Assembly: GCA_016584495.1 (NCBI GenBank)
Contig: WAID01000006.1
Span: 62,001 to 126,000 of the forward strand
Direction of reading: 5' to 3'
DNA length: 64,000 bases
From: Celoporthe dispersa
Lineage: Eukaryota > Ascomycota > Sordariomycetes > Diaporthales > Cryphonectriaceae
Below, in pieces: positions 10,730 through 21,316 of the stretch; within the stretch, counting starts at the first letter, position 1; each line of letters opens with the position of its first letter. The translations under genes and the position numbers were made by a program. The notes below the pieces were generated by a model. The model searched no databases and had not been told where the DNA came from. It saw only the letters and a program-made list of their open reading frames with translations.

Positions 10730-13700
10730 CTACATTGTGACAACATTGTTGACCCCATCTCTACTGCTGTCTGTCATCCAGCCATGTTGCAAGCATTGCA
10801 AAGCAGTTAATCGTGTGTCCTGATCAACTAATATCAGCAAATCAATAAATTCCAAAGCCAAATCCCCTACTGAGTCCCAGTACGGACTTGGATAGTTGAA
10901 TCTTGCACCCTTAATCTGTTGCGACAGAGTATATGGAAAATCATTGGTGTAAAGCTCATCGGAAAATGGTGGAAAGCCACACAAGCAAATATATGTAACG
11001 ACTCCAGCAGACCAGATATCAACAGGATAGCTATACCTGCGGAGTGCAGAATTCTGCAGAATTTCAGGGGCAACATCTGCAAACTATTAGCTTCCTCGCT
11101 TTGGAATCAACCAGTGGGTTCAGGTCTTCATTTTCTTTCCTGTTCTCTCTTTCTTCTTTCTCACTCACATGATGGCGTTCCACACAGCGTAGTACATGTT
11201 CTCAAGTCCTCTCCCAGAGATTTGGTTTTCACTTTACTTGCTAAGCCGAAATCAGCAAGCTTGATTGTTAGATCATGGCCAACCAATAAAATGTTCTCAG
11301 GCTTAATATCTCTATGCACCCATCCTCGTTCATGCTTTTCAATGTCAGCCATGCTATTACAAACGGGAAGACTTGGGAAATGAAGCCGTACCAAGAAGGC
11401 TAGAGCGGAGAACAACTGAGAGCATAGCGTCCTTGTTTCTGATTCCTTCAGGCTCGTCCGCTCAACAATGTAGTTGAAAAGCTCGCCCTGAGGGGCGATT
11501 TCCATCACCAAGCCCATAGAATGTCTATCATCCGAGATCACGACGTCAACTAGTCCGAGGATGTTTGGGTGGCGCAACTCCCTCATCAAAAGGATTTCGG
11601 ATATGATAGAGGCTTTCGAGCTCTTCGTGACTGTGGTCGTAATAAATATCTTGACCGCATATCTCACGGCCGTAATCTTGTTTGCGCAAAGGAAAACCTC
11701 TGCAGAGTGGCCTCTCCCGAGTTGCTTCAGGAGGGTGTATCGCCTCCTAAGTCCTATGTTGTACTCCAAACCCTCCGATTCCAGAACATCAGCAATATCA
11801 CTTGCGTCAGTCTGATCGTGAACATCTTCAAGCACCTCGTCGCCTGCTATAGTAGGCGTGACATGAGCCTCTGTTTGGTCTTCTGCTAAATCGGAGAGAA
11901 TTCGGTCTTGTCGTTCTAATCCTCTCCGAGCAACCGGCGAGTAGTGAGCCGTCAAGCGTCTTACTAGCTCATACAAGCCTCTCCTAGCGGCAAATAGAGA
12001 GGCTCGTCGTCCAGCCGGGCCATCGGGCAAAACAGCCCCGCGATCAGCGAGGTAGTTTGCAATAGCCTCCCTGGCCACGGCGGGTCGCGATACTTAGAGC
12101 TGTGTCGCCTCGGGAAGTTTGTGTGGCCAGGTCAGCCCCTGCGTCTACCAGCATTTGAACAACTTCAAGATGGCCGCTCGAGATGGCCGACATGAGAATG
12201 CTCCAATCTGGATAGGCTCGGAGGTTGGGATCTGCGCCGCCCTCCAGCAGAATTCTCACAACCTCTGCTTTTCCACGGACTGCGGCCCGTTCGAGTGCAG
12301 TTTCTCCAGCGACATCGGTTGCGCTGATTATGGATCCTAGTTGAATGAGCGTTCTCACATTCCCAATCAGGCCAAGGCTTGCTGAACGGATTAGAGGCGT
12401 CTCGCCGTCAGTTCCCTGACCCTCTATATCGTGGCCGTGGCTCACCAACCGCCTAAGGAGTTTTGGCATGTCGAACGATGCTGCAAGTACCATGGCAGGG
12501 ATATTGCGTGGAAATTCCTGGCTCCAGTTCACGTAGCGAATCATTGGCAGGCTCCGTATTTGGCTAGCGACGCTGACAGCGATTTCGTTGGAGAGGAATG
12601 CCTCTAGGTCAGCCCACATGGTATCGAAGTCAATAGAAGCTCCTTCGGAACCCCAGTAATGCGCCGCATAGTCCAGGAAGGGGTATCGAGCTAGCCGAGT
12701 AGCCATTGATGAATCGGTTGCACAGGTACCGCAAGAGAAGTTGGGTAGCCGTAAATAGGACAAACAAATCTTGGTAATACCGATCTTCGTGTTCGTGATA
12801 CGAGCCTTGTGCACTCGCTCGAAATAATCCTGAGCTGTGTAATGTACAATTCGGACCGAGTTGGAGTCTTTATCAAGGACTACCAGACCAGCACAGACGC
12901 TTGTGAGTGCCTCGGCATCCGGCAGATCGTCATCTTCTAGAGCTGTGTCGTCACCAATGTCCCGCGCCGCATACATGTGCTGCAGTTCGAGCACCGAAAG
13001 TGGCCGCCGGGCCGAAAGAACCCAGAAGAGACTCGCCTCAGCCAACTCGACGTCTTCCTCAGCTTGGCTGGAAATTCTGACAAGAGCCTGCTCGTATGTC
13101 GCGTCTAGAGTCTTTGGTAGGGCCTTCAGAGAAGAGCGGACTTCCTTTCGATTCAGCTTCCGCGAAAGGGACTCGATGTGAAGCGCTGCTAGGAGAAACC
13201 TGAGAAGCTGGTCAGCCCAACACTAGCGCTATTGATGTAATTAATCAGTTCTAGGCTCACATTCCGCGACACTCATCAATGATGGTGGTGATAATATCTT
13301 CTTCTAAAGCTGGGTCTGCACAGATATGCCGTGACAGCCTAGAGTGTTGACGGATCCGTGCATCCAGAAAAGTGCGAACGTCGTCCCTTGAGGCCGATAT
13401 CTCCAACATAGTCTTTCCCTCGAAGAAAGCGTCAAAAATGGTTGAGAAGCGAGACGTGCACAGCAACTTGACATTGCGGCTCAAGTTTTGTATTGATTTG
13501 ATGAGCTCTAGGGCCAAGTCTTCAGATTCAGCACATTCGTCGAGGGCATCCACAACAATGTAAACCTTGCTGAATGATGTGCAGACTTTGCTCATGACGG
13601 TCTTGAGTTGAGTCAGACTGGGTCTTGTGTTGTACTTCTTGTGGTCCTCGAACAGAGACGTGACCTCCGGAGGTAATGTGTCGGAGGCAGTCCGCCGAAG

Positions 13701-14773
13701 AATCTGTTCAAGAAGGCTCGAGAATAAAGCCACAGGCGTCTGAGACGTTCTATTCTGGTATTCAGCATAGATATAGGCAAGTGTCATGTCTTGATCGGGT
13801 AGTGTTTGCTTCCGCTCCAAATAGTCAACTACCAAGGAACTACCGAGAGAGTCAGCAAGGGTATCGATGGTGAATATAACAAAGCTTGGATGCAATGACA
13901 TACACAAGTTTGGTCTTTCCCGCGCCAGCTGGAGACGTCATCAGCCAATTTCTTTTTAGGAGAGTCTTGAGGTTTAGTAGACAAGGGATCTTACGTATAC
14001 CAGGACACCAGAGGACGTCGACATCACCGTGAACCCAGTTGAGAAAGTTCGGGCTCTGTAGAAACCACAAACCTGTTCCCGCTTGTACCCCCTCCAGTCC
14101 GTCTGTCTGCTTTGACCTGAAAGACATTGGACTTATCCACGAAAGGACTTGTTCAAACTGTTCTGTGCGCGCCTTGCTCTCAATACCCCATACTTGGTTG
14201 CTGAGATTGTCGACTTTGATATGAACACTCTCAACTCGGCTGTTCATATCATCCAATTTCAGATTAGACAGCTTAGCCAGTCCTCTGTGCCAATATAGCA
14301 ATGTTAGTAGAATGAAATACAGCAAAGCCACATAAGAGCGTTCCGGCTTACAGCAGATCATTCTGCATAACCAAGTTGAAATGCGTTTTGCACCTTTCAA
14401 GGGTTCCCAGCATATCGGCAACATCAGCCTTTCCAAATGGCCAGGTGAAAGGCTGAGCCAGCTTTCGAAGCCTGTCCTGCGGCATAAGCTTGGAAACAAT
14501 ATTCTCAAGTGTCGTCCGGAAGAGATGCAGAGGACCATCGGGTACCGCCAGCGACGATATAGATGCCGGCTTAAGGGCCTCATCTCCTAGCGACTCTGGA
14601 TCTTCGAGGCGATCGCGGATCATCTCTAGAAGGCATACGGAGCTCCGTACTTCGTCGCGCAGATGAGATCGATCCCTTGATCCATGTCTGACATCTTTCA
14701 GGTATTGCATTGCAGCCGCTGCGAGCTGGATAACAGCTATGATGCTAGCGCTAGTACCAAGGGGATCAGACAT
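10730..14773 (-). CDS. NLR/STAND protein: Helo-like N-terminus, NACHT, ankyrin repeats and C-terminal protein kinase (one frameshift)
   Basis: A fungal NOD-like receptor, predicted to be a nucleotide-operated signalling switch in non-self recognition or cell-death control. Exons: 14352-14773, 13995-14284, 13904-13928, 13261-13839, then about 11392-13199, 11169-11334 and 10730-11076. All junctions keep phase and use GT-AG. Order of parts: a Helo-like N-terminal domain (MSDPLGTSASIIAVIQLAA); a NACHT whose P-loop GIPGAGKTKL is rebuilt across two tiny introns around exon 13904-13928; Walker B-like VYIVVDALDEC; the CRGMFLLAALHI start of the winged helix; at least four ankyrin repeats; and a CaMK-like Ser/Thr kinase with GRGHSAEVF, AVKIF, HRDIKPEN, DFG, SYVAPEIL and the closing H-W of subdomain XI. 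The frame is broken once: the run at 12069-12071 has one base too many, just where the repeat reads RGQ/EAIANYLADRGA. Unless this is a sequencing error, the product is an NLR that stops at 12044, and the kinase part is orphaned. Confidence 0.85.
12044..12078 (-). other. Single-base frameshift between ankyrin repeats and kinase
   Basis: Upstream the frame reads an ankyrin repeat up to RRGQ, then runs into a stop at 12044. The next frame resumes as EAIANYLADRG, the second half of the same repeat, without any loss. Removing one base of the triple at 12069-12071 joins the two halves exactly. No intron fits in this interval. Confidence 0.8.
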
Positions 14774-15967
14774 GATTGCTTAAAGGTGACAAAGTATACA
14801 GTCTAGGAAGCTGCTAGAACCTAGGTGGAATCTCGGTGCTCTTGGGATTCAAATGGTTCCGATTATAAGTCATCCGCATTTGAAAATCCCGAGAGGAGAA
14901 ACTTCTTCAGCTGACATGATGGATTGAAAACTCAGCTGAGCCCCCACGCTTGTGCATGCTGATGTCTAGATCAGGCTAGTTGCATATAATATTCCATCAG
15001 ATATTCCCCAATTATCTAGCTCGGGTGCAGGTTAGCAGGTGCAGGACACAGTGCTAAGAAATTTTTAAAAAAATTAAAGATAAAGAGAGAGAGGAAATTC
15101 TAGAGATTTGGTAAGATAAATAAATGAAAATAAAAGGCACCTCAGCCATACCTACTTACACAAGCAGCCCAAACAGCTTCAGAAGATTCGGAAAAAATCT
15201 TAATCAGGACAGGACACCCACCTGGTCCCAATCCCCTTATAGCCTGCCACATTAACGACGGAAGCGTAGAATAAGATAGCTGTTGCGCTCACTGGAGGAA
15301 GACATCTACCTTGAGTAGATAGAAATTTATTATGTGTACACTTTTACGATCTAACCCATAACCATTTGCATTACTTGGTCCCTGAGACTCTCATGTCTCG
15401 GTATACTTACTCCGTAATGAAAAATCGTAATTACACTTTCAAAGGTCTGTTTGGTCAAGATACTCTTGAAAAATCCAAAGAGATTGGAGTGGTGAACCTG
15501 ACTCTAGACTAAGATATTCTATCACTACGGGGGGGAAAGGGGGGGGGGAAGAGGCTATGAAAGTGTTGTATCGGAATGCTATTTATTCTCTTATACTGGC
15601 TACTTGTTCGAGACGGAGCAGTTCCACTCTGTAATGCATCTTTTGTTTCCCTTTTTGATGAACTTGAGATATTAGTGGTGCTGAACCTGCGGAGAGCCCG
15701 TGATATAAGATAGCGTGTGGGAATCTCAATGGAAGCAGACTCTGCAAGCGATAGATTGACATAACGGGAAATGCACCGGCCCACAAATCTCCTTTCGGGA
15801 ACTGCAATGAGTCCGAAACCCCATTCTCAAACCCAGCGTGCTTGAAGCCCCGCAATCTATGTCGCTAACAGCCCCTCTTTCGCTGTTCATATTCGAGACT
15901 CATGCCTATACTTTAGCTCGTAAACGAACAACACTGTAGTATCTGACGCATAACCACTATTGGTGAA
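14774..15967. other. Intergenic: divergent promoter region of NLR and tannase genes
   Basis: The two genes start away from each other. The interval holds a G-rich tract near 15531-15550 and no convincing coding sequence. Short open frames on the minus strand (15509-15855) lack any recognisable similarity. Confidence 0.45.
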
Positions 15968-17728
15968 ATGAAGCTATACTCCGGGTTGTCCATTCTAGTC
16001 ACAGCCCTCTCCGCCGCAGCTACGTCGTGGGCGGCCAAGTCAACACCATCAGCACGCTGCGCCGGTGTAGAGGTCGCCGCTCTTCCTGGTACGACCATAC
16101 TCTCACTGGAGAGGCACTGGGTTCACGACTACGACTTCAACGTCTTTCCAGGCTCCTCAGAGGTCGGCGACAAATCATACCACGCGCTCGAATTCTGCAA
16201 TGTGTCCATCTCGTTTACACACGACGGTGCCGGTGACGACGTGTTGGTTGAGGTGTGGCTGCCGCCGGACGACAAGTGGAACGGCCGCTACCAGTCCACC
16301 GGAGGAGGCGGTTTCTCGTCGGGAATGCCCGGGATGCTCCAGCCTGCAGCTATAGGCTCGGGGTACGCGGTAGCCATCACGGACGGCGGCAACAAGGAAT
16401 GGGACTACGGCGCCGCGGACTGGCTTGTGCGTGGGGAGGATGGCCTGCTCGACACAACCCTGCTTCAGAACTGGGCCTCGAGATCCCCCTACGAGATGAC
16501 CCTTCTCGGCAAGGCGGTGACCGAGATGTTCTATGGCCGGCCTCCTCACCACTCGTACTGGAACGGCTGCAGCACGGGAGGCCGCCAGGGGTACATCATG
16601 GCTGACAAATATCCTAATCTCCTGGACGGTATTCTTGCTAACGCGCCGGCTCTGTACATGTCCCAGCTGCCCATGTACGAGATGTGGCCCCATGTTGTCA
16701 TGTACGAGACCGGCGACGCCTGGGTGCCGCCGTGTATCCTGGACGCATTTGTTCAAGCCGCCCTCGACGCCTGTGATGAGCTCGACGGGGTCGGGGATGG
16801 TGTCATCATCGACCCTCTGGCCTGCAGGGTGGATTACCAACAGATGGTCGGGCAGGAAGTGACCTGTGAGGAAGGAGGCGAGAAAAAGGCCGAGATCATC
16901 ACAGAGGCCATGGCAGAGGTGGCTGCCAAAATCCACCAGGGACCGACGACGCCCAGCGGGGAAGTCCTCTTTCCAGGCATCCCGCCTGCGACTAATTTCA
17001 AGTGGCTAGCCAACTCGACCGTGGCGGAGGAAGACGGCAGCAGGAGGCGTGTCGGGCTCCCATTTGCTATAGGAGATCAGTGGCTGAGATACCTGGTGGC
17101 CCGCAGCCCGGACTTGGACACGACCAAGGTGTCGTACAGAGACTTCTCAGCCATGTTCCTGCAGTCCCTGCTCCGCTACGGCTGGCTCGTAGATCCAAGC
17201 CCAAACCTGCGGCCGTTCCGGGACGCAGGAGGCAAGTTGCTCTCGTGGCATGGTATGAACGACGAGGTGATTCCCGTGGGCACGACCATCCAGTACCGGC
17301 AACGCGTCGAGAAGGAGGTCGGGAGTCGTGAGGCTGCCGATGACTTCTACCGGCTGTTCCTGGCGGCGGGCGTGGAACACTGTATGGGCGGGAAAGGTCC
17401 CAAGCCTGTCGACCCTCTTGCTGAGCTCGTCTCGTGGGTTGAGGAGGGCAAGGCGCCCGACTTCATGCGCGCTGCTACCACTCGGGATGACGACAAGGAC
17501 GAGAGCCGTCTTCTCGTGTCTCGCGACCTCTGCCGCTACCCTTACCTTCTCGAGACGACCGGCAAGGACCCTAACACTCCCGAGGGTTGGCACTGCCCAG
17601 GCCCTGTCCAGCCGGGTGTCAAGCTCGCAACCACCGCTACCGATCTCTACGCCTGGGTCCTCGACCTCCCTGATACGCTAAGCCCGCTGAAGGGGTCGAG
17701 TCCTGTTCGACATAGGGACGAACTCTAG
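15968..17728 (+). CDS. Secreted tannase / feruloyl esterase family protein
   Basis: Single-exon gene for 586 residues. Family members hydrolyse ester bonds of gallic or ferulic acid to sugars or plant wall polysaccharides, outside the cell. A signal peptide is visible (MKLYSGLSILVTALSAAA). The nucleophile motif GCSTGGRQ lies near residue 200, the acid in GMNDEVIP near residue 427 and the histidine in VEHCMGG near residue 470. The cysteines flanking Ser and His fit the CS-D-HC arrangement of the family. Length is normal. The protein ends in HRDEL, a close variant of the HDEL/KDEL endoplasmic-reticulum retrieval signal, which is odd for a secreted esterase. Substrate (tannin or feruloyl ester) cannot be decided from sequence alone. 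Confidence 0.92.
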   Translation: MKLYSGLSILVTALSAAATSWAAKSTPSARCAGVEVAALPGTTILSLERHWVHDYDFNVFPGSSEVGDKSYHALEFCNVSISFTHDGAGDDVLVEVWLPPDDKWNGRYQSTGGGGFSSGMPGMLQPAAIGSGYAVAITDGGNKEWDYGAADWLVRGEDGLLDTTLLQNWASRSPYEMTLLGKAVTEMFYGRPPHHSYWNGCSTGGRQGYIMADKYPNLLDGILANAPALYMSQLPMYEMWPHVVMYETGDAWVPPCILDAFVQAALDACDELDGVGDGVIIDPLACRVDYQQMVGQEVTCEEGGEKKAEIITEAMAEVAAKIHQGPTTPSGEVLFPGIPPATNFKWLANSTVAEEDGSRRRVGLPFAIGDQWLRYLVARSPDLDTTKVSYRDFSAMFLQSLLRYGWLVDPSPNLRPFRDAGGKLLSWHGMNDEVIPVGTTIQYRQRVEKEVGSREAADDFYRLFLAAGVEHCMGGKGPKPVDPLAELVSWVEEGKAPDFMRAATTRDDDKDESRLLVSRDLCRYPYLLETTGKDPNTPEGWHCPGPVQPGVKLATTATDLYAWVLDLPDTLSPLKGSSPVRHRDEL

Positions 17729-17924
17729 ACTGCGGTTAGACAAAAGAAAGAATAAGGCCCAAGAAGGAGATGAACGAGTATCTGGATAGGCTATCGGAAC
17801 CAATATCGATAGGAGGTAGACAGACCAGGAATACTATTGCTACAGTTACAAAATAGTATCTCTCTCGGGAGCCACCCTTATAGGATGGAGTTACCAAGAG
17901 AATATTATCAAAATAACCGAAAAG

Positions 17925-18340
17925 CTTCGGAGAATATCTGCAAGGGCATACGAATGAAGCTGACGAGCTCGAGGGTACCTGCATCATATTTTTGTCTCAC
18001 AATAGGGCTGAGGGCGCGATGTGGGAAGCTCAGCCGTTAGCGGCAGGCGTAAATCTCCTGGAGCACATTGCCATGGATCATAACAACTTGCTCGATAACA
18101 TTGGCTGCAAAGGCTCTTTTATATGGTGTGGCCCGCAGCGGTCGATCACTCTTTCGCTACCGTCATGAATGTCTTCCTGACAGTGCTAGTCCTGAAGAAT
18201 GGCAGCTCTTCAATCTACAACTTGACCCTGGCGAGACACAAGACTTGGCTAAATGGGAACCAGCAAAGCTCGATGAGTTGCTTCGCGATTTCCAGAAGTG
18301 CGTCATTAATAATCAAGCCCTTTACAAGATACAAGCATGA
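17925..18340 (+). pseudogene. Arylsulfatase relic with internal deletion
   Basis: Two blocks of a fungal arylsulfatase survive in different frames. The first (about 17925-18160) reads TCIIFLSHNRAEGA, AAGVNLLEHI and LLDNIGCKGSFIWCGP, corresponding to the FLSDNGAEGA and DNIG-SF-WYGP core of the family. The second (about 18170-18340) reads SASPEEWQLFNLQLDPGETQDLA to the end, the usual C-terminal block. The metal-ligand DNG is changed to HNR, the catalytic N-terminal half is absent and material between the blocks is missing. It lies tail-to-tail with the carboxypeptidase gene. It cannot encode an active sulfatase. Confidence 0.72.
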
Positions 18341-18506
18341 GGGACAAGTAGGGATGGCAAGACAACATTTAATACATATTGAAACACACGAGTAATAAGC
18401 ATGCAAGATCCAATCTTTATCGAAAGCCTGAATATCGAGTCTAGCATTCTAGCTGATTATATCGAAAACTGACGAATGGCTTCGTCATTATTCACTCGCA
18501 TACCCT

Positions 18507-20455
18507 TCAAAGAGTCTGGGTGCGGTTTAATGTCCACTCCAAGTGCCTATAAGCTACACGCGGCTGGAACTCTGGCTCCATGTGTCCGCTCTGGTATGTT
18601 TCGGCCCATAGGAGTCCACGCTCATAATGCTGAATGCCCACTGCAACAAGCCAAGTCAGCCAAAAATCTCTTCAAAACAACTCGAGTCAGATGCACAGCG
18701 ACTTACTAATACCCTGTGGCCCATCAATGCCGGAAGCGTAGTTTTCATCAAACACCTCGGCCCATGCCAAGTCAGGGATCTGAATATCGATTGGGGTGCT
18801 TGGCTTGGTCTGGAAGCCCAGAGCTCCATTCCACGTCATATTCTGGATGCTCAGTAGCGTTCCGTTCGTCATGAGGATGAAGTCATAATCTCCGTTGGCG
18901 ACAAGCACGCGGTTCGTCGCCTCGATAACCTTGGGCAAGACGTACAGGTTCGGCTGGGCCGAGCTGTCTGTTCCGTTCACAAAGACATCTTCGTTGCTGC
19001 ACTCGGCCCAGTTGATATCAAGCGGCGCGTGGAGGGCCTCCTTGACATCGGTTCGGTTAAAGTACAGATTGTACCCAGCGGGTGCATACTCCAGCTCAGT
19101 TGGGAAGCCCAGCACGTCCCACAAAATTGGGCAGTTCTGATTGATCTCGTAGATGTCGAAACACGGGTTGACTGCAAGCACCGCGTTATTCACGAGGTCC
19201 CAGACATCACAATCACCCTCGGCCCAATATGGTGAGGGTGGCTGAATGCCCCCGTCGGGAAGGAGAGATATTCTTCAATGTAGGCCGCATAACCACAAGA
19301 CTCGTGTGAGGCTATCAGGCTGTTGGTGAAGCTCTCGTTGAGATTAAACAGATTGCTGCATCGCGAGAAAATGAAAGGGGTGAAACCCCACCCCTCCCCA
19401 AAAAATTAGCGGTCCTTCTTAAAAACATCTTCGAGGTTGATCGAGGCTTCGATCTGCCAGGACAAGCACAATAGCTTGGGCGGGGGCTTGAGGTGTTGAT
19501 ACTAACCTGTTCTGCAACACGAAAGGAACTGTTGTCACTTCTTCTTGGACCCATCCACAGTCGCCGATACAGGGGTCGTAGATAAGCGCACCTGTGAGGT
19601 CGAAATGTGCTGTATCATTCTGGTCAAGCATAGCAGCCGAGATCTGGTACGTGTATTAGAACCCCTAAAATGGATAGCCACGTAAGAAGACAGCTACTTG
19701 CATATGGCACATAACGACCCGCGTAACTCTCGCCTGTAACGTAGATCTTAAAATTCTTGATCCCGAACACCTTTTGCCAGTTCAAGAACCATGCTACAAA
19801 GTCAGCAGCGATGTCCTCTTGTGACGTCGCCGTGGGCGTCCCAGTGCTGTAGCCCGTGCCGACAGGTTGGTCCACCCAGAGCATGCTAGAATCCATCATC
19901 CCCTGTTAGCGACTTTAAGCCCCGACCCAGGAGTGACCGTAAGGGCTCTCCTCACAAATCCAAACAGGAGGGAGAAAAGTCGCTTGCTTACTTGGTAAGA
20001 TTGACCCAGCTATAGGGGTTCTCAACCGGCGCGAGGGTTCCAGGCTGCCAGATGAAAAGACCATTCTCCTGGAGGAAACCCTCCATCGAGGAACAGCCTG
20101 GCCCGCCGTTCAGCCAGATGGTAATTTCATCAACAGGTTCGCTGATCGTGGGCTGGAAGACGAAGAACAGCGTTCGGTCGGCGTCCCCAGTGCCGATGGG
20201 GATATTGCCCGCGTACATCTCGCCGACATCATAAGGTACCTCTGGCAGTGATGTCACCTGATACTTGGAGGTATTGTTGTTCAGGAAGCGGAAGCTAGAG
20301 CTGCTGCTGTTTCCGGACCTCTTGTGGACAGCCTCATACCCATCCGCGATCATCTGAGACCGCCGGTCCAGCTGCCGTTGGCCGAGACGCTGGCCGAGAC
20401 GCGAAGACGACGATGCCCCTGCCAGGAGCAAAGCCGCAAATGCGAAAGACGACAT
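18507..20455 (-). CDS. Serine carboxypeptidase (S10 family), one frameshift
   Basis: A secreted or vacuolar exopeptidase of the carboxypeptidase S1 type. Exons: 19992-20455, 19702-19885, 19507-19643, 18707-19355 and 18507-18640. It begins with a signal peptide (MSSFAFAALLLAGASSSS). The oxyanion-site motif WLNGGPGCSS, the nucleophile GESYAG at the end of exon 2, the Asp region NGDYDFI and the final-exon His in SGHM are all present. The second intron (19644-19701) begins GCAAGT and ends CAG, a canonical GC-AG intron; using it restores the expected SYAGRYVPY/ISAAML junction. In exon 4 the frame slips at the GGG at 19257-19259: IEEYLSFP continues as DGGIQPPSPYWAEGDCDVW only if one base is added. 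All other junctions keep phase. The ATG at 20455 is preferred to longer in-frame extensions because a signal peptide follows it directly. Confidence 0.85.
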
Positions 20456-20952
20456 TATGCTGGAGATTTTTCTTGCCTGCCATCCTGGCGACTGAAAGAG
20501 GTTTGCTAGAAGGACAATGATCAGGCTGGCTATCCGGTTTGGATCCAGAGCTGTGTCCGAGGCGACTCTGCGCCTCAAATAGTCCCCCTCATTTTCGGGG
20601 CGAAGTGGGCCACCATCCCGTCGGTCCGTGCCATCGTCATGCATCTTCTCGCCTGTCGAAGACGTAATACTTGTTGTTGTGCTTATCAATGTCTCTTCCC
20701 TGCCTTATGGTTACATTTCTCCGTCTTCTGAGCATCTGGTCAGGGTTGGACGGCAAGGATCGACGTTCCACGCACAAGGACCTTCCTTTTATAGTATGGT
20801 AATGCACCCGAATCGTGGCTGGTTGCGTTCGATGGTCTAGGAAATATATTGATTTTGATGCCGCTTAGGCGGTCGCTGCCCGATAGACCCACGGAATTCT
20901 CCGCCACTGCTGCTATGGTATATCATTTCTACCCTACCAAGGCCCTCAAAGA
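20456..20952. other. Intergenic, upstream of the carboxypeptidase gene
   Basis: No coding feature is recognised. An in-frame extension of the carboxypeptidase reading frame reaches 20689 but is unlike the family and precedes the signal peptide. Confidence 0.4.
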
Positions 20953-21316
20953 ATGGCGGACCGTGTTCAGGAACGCCAGGGCCTGAAAGATATAGCGCCA
21001 CCCCTCATGTCTGCACCGGCCGGGGGTGCGGTTGCCTAAGCGGTTCTAGGCCCGATTCTGGTCCTGGGCGTCGTTCATGCAGATGAGAAAACCGGGGCGC
21101 GTGAGGTCATTGCGAGGGGAACACACTTCAAACTGTTCTCGACAACACCCATTGTCCATTATCACCCAAGCCTCCCGGATAAGTTAGTGAAGATTAGCGA
21201 TGCTGTGGGGCCCTGCAGAAGCCAGGACACGGTCGAAGAGAATGGAGCTGGATTCGGCGAGGCTGCAACGTTTCTACTCAAAAGCAAGGCCAAGAGAGAC
21301 GGCATCAGTCGATGAA
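20953..21316 (+). pseudogene. Possible decayed gene of unknown function
   Basis: From an ATG at 20953 one frame runs about 120 codons with a single internal TAA near 21037, then stops at 21316. The residues look protein-like (GARGTHFKLFSTT-type segments such as EVIARGTHFKLF and LPDKLVKISDAVG) and codon use is GC-rich at third positions. I do not recognise the family. It may equally be a chance frame. Confidence 0.28.

Noticed and set aside
13261..14351. Pseudogene status of the NLR because of stops between its blocks
   Set aside because: All four interruptions are short GT-AG introns that restore phase and conserved motifs; only the slip at 12069-12071 remains unexplained.
15509..15855. Overlapping minus-strand frames between the NLR and tannase genes
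   Set aside because: Two frames overlap with low-complexity residues and no family resemblance; upstream regulatory DNA is more likely.
16175..16936. Long antisense frame (253 codons) inside the tannase gene
   Set aside because: It is the shadow of a GC-rich gene on the other strand; histidine/valine-rich composition without any domain.
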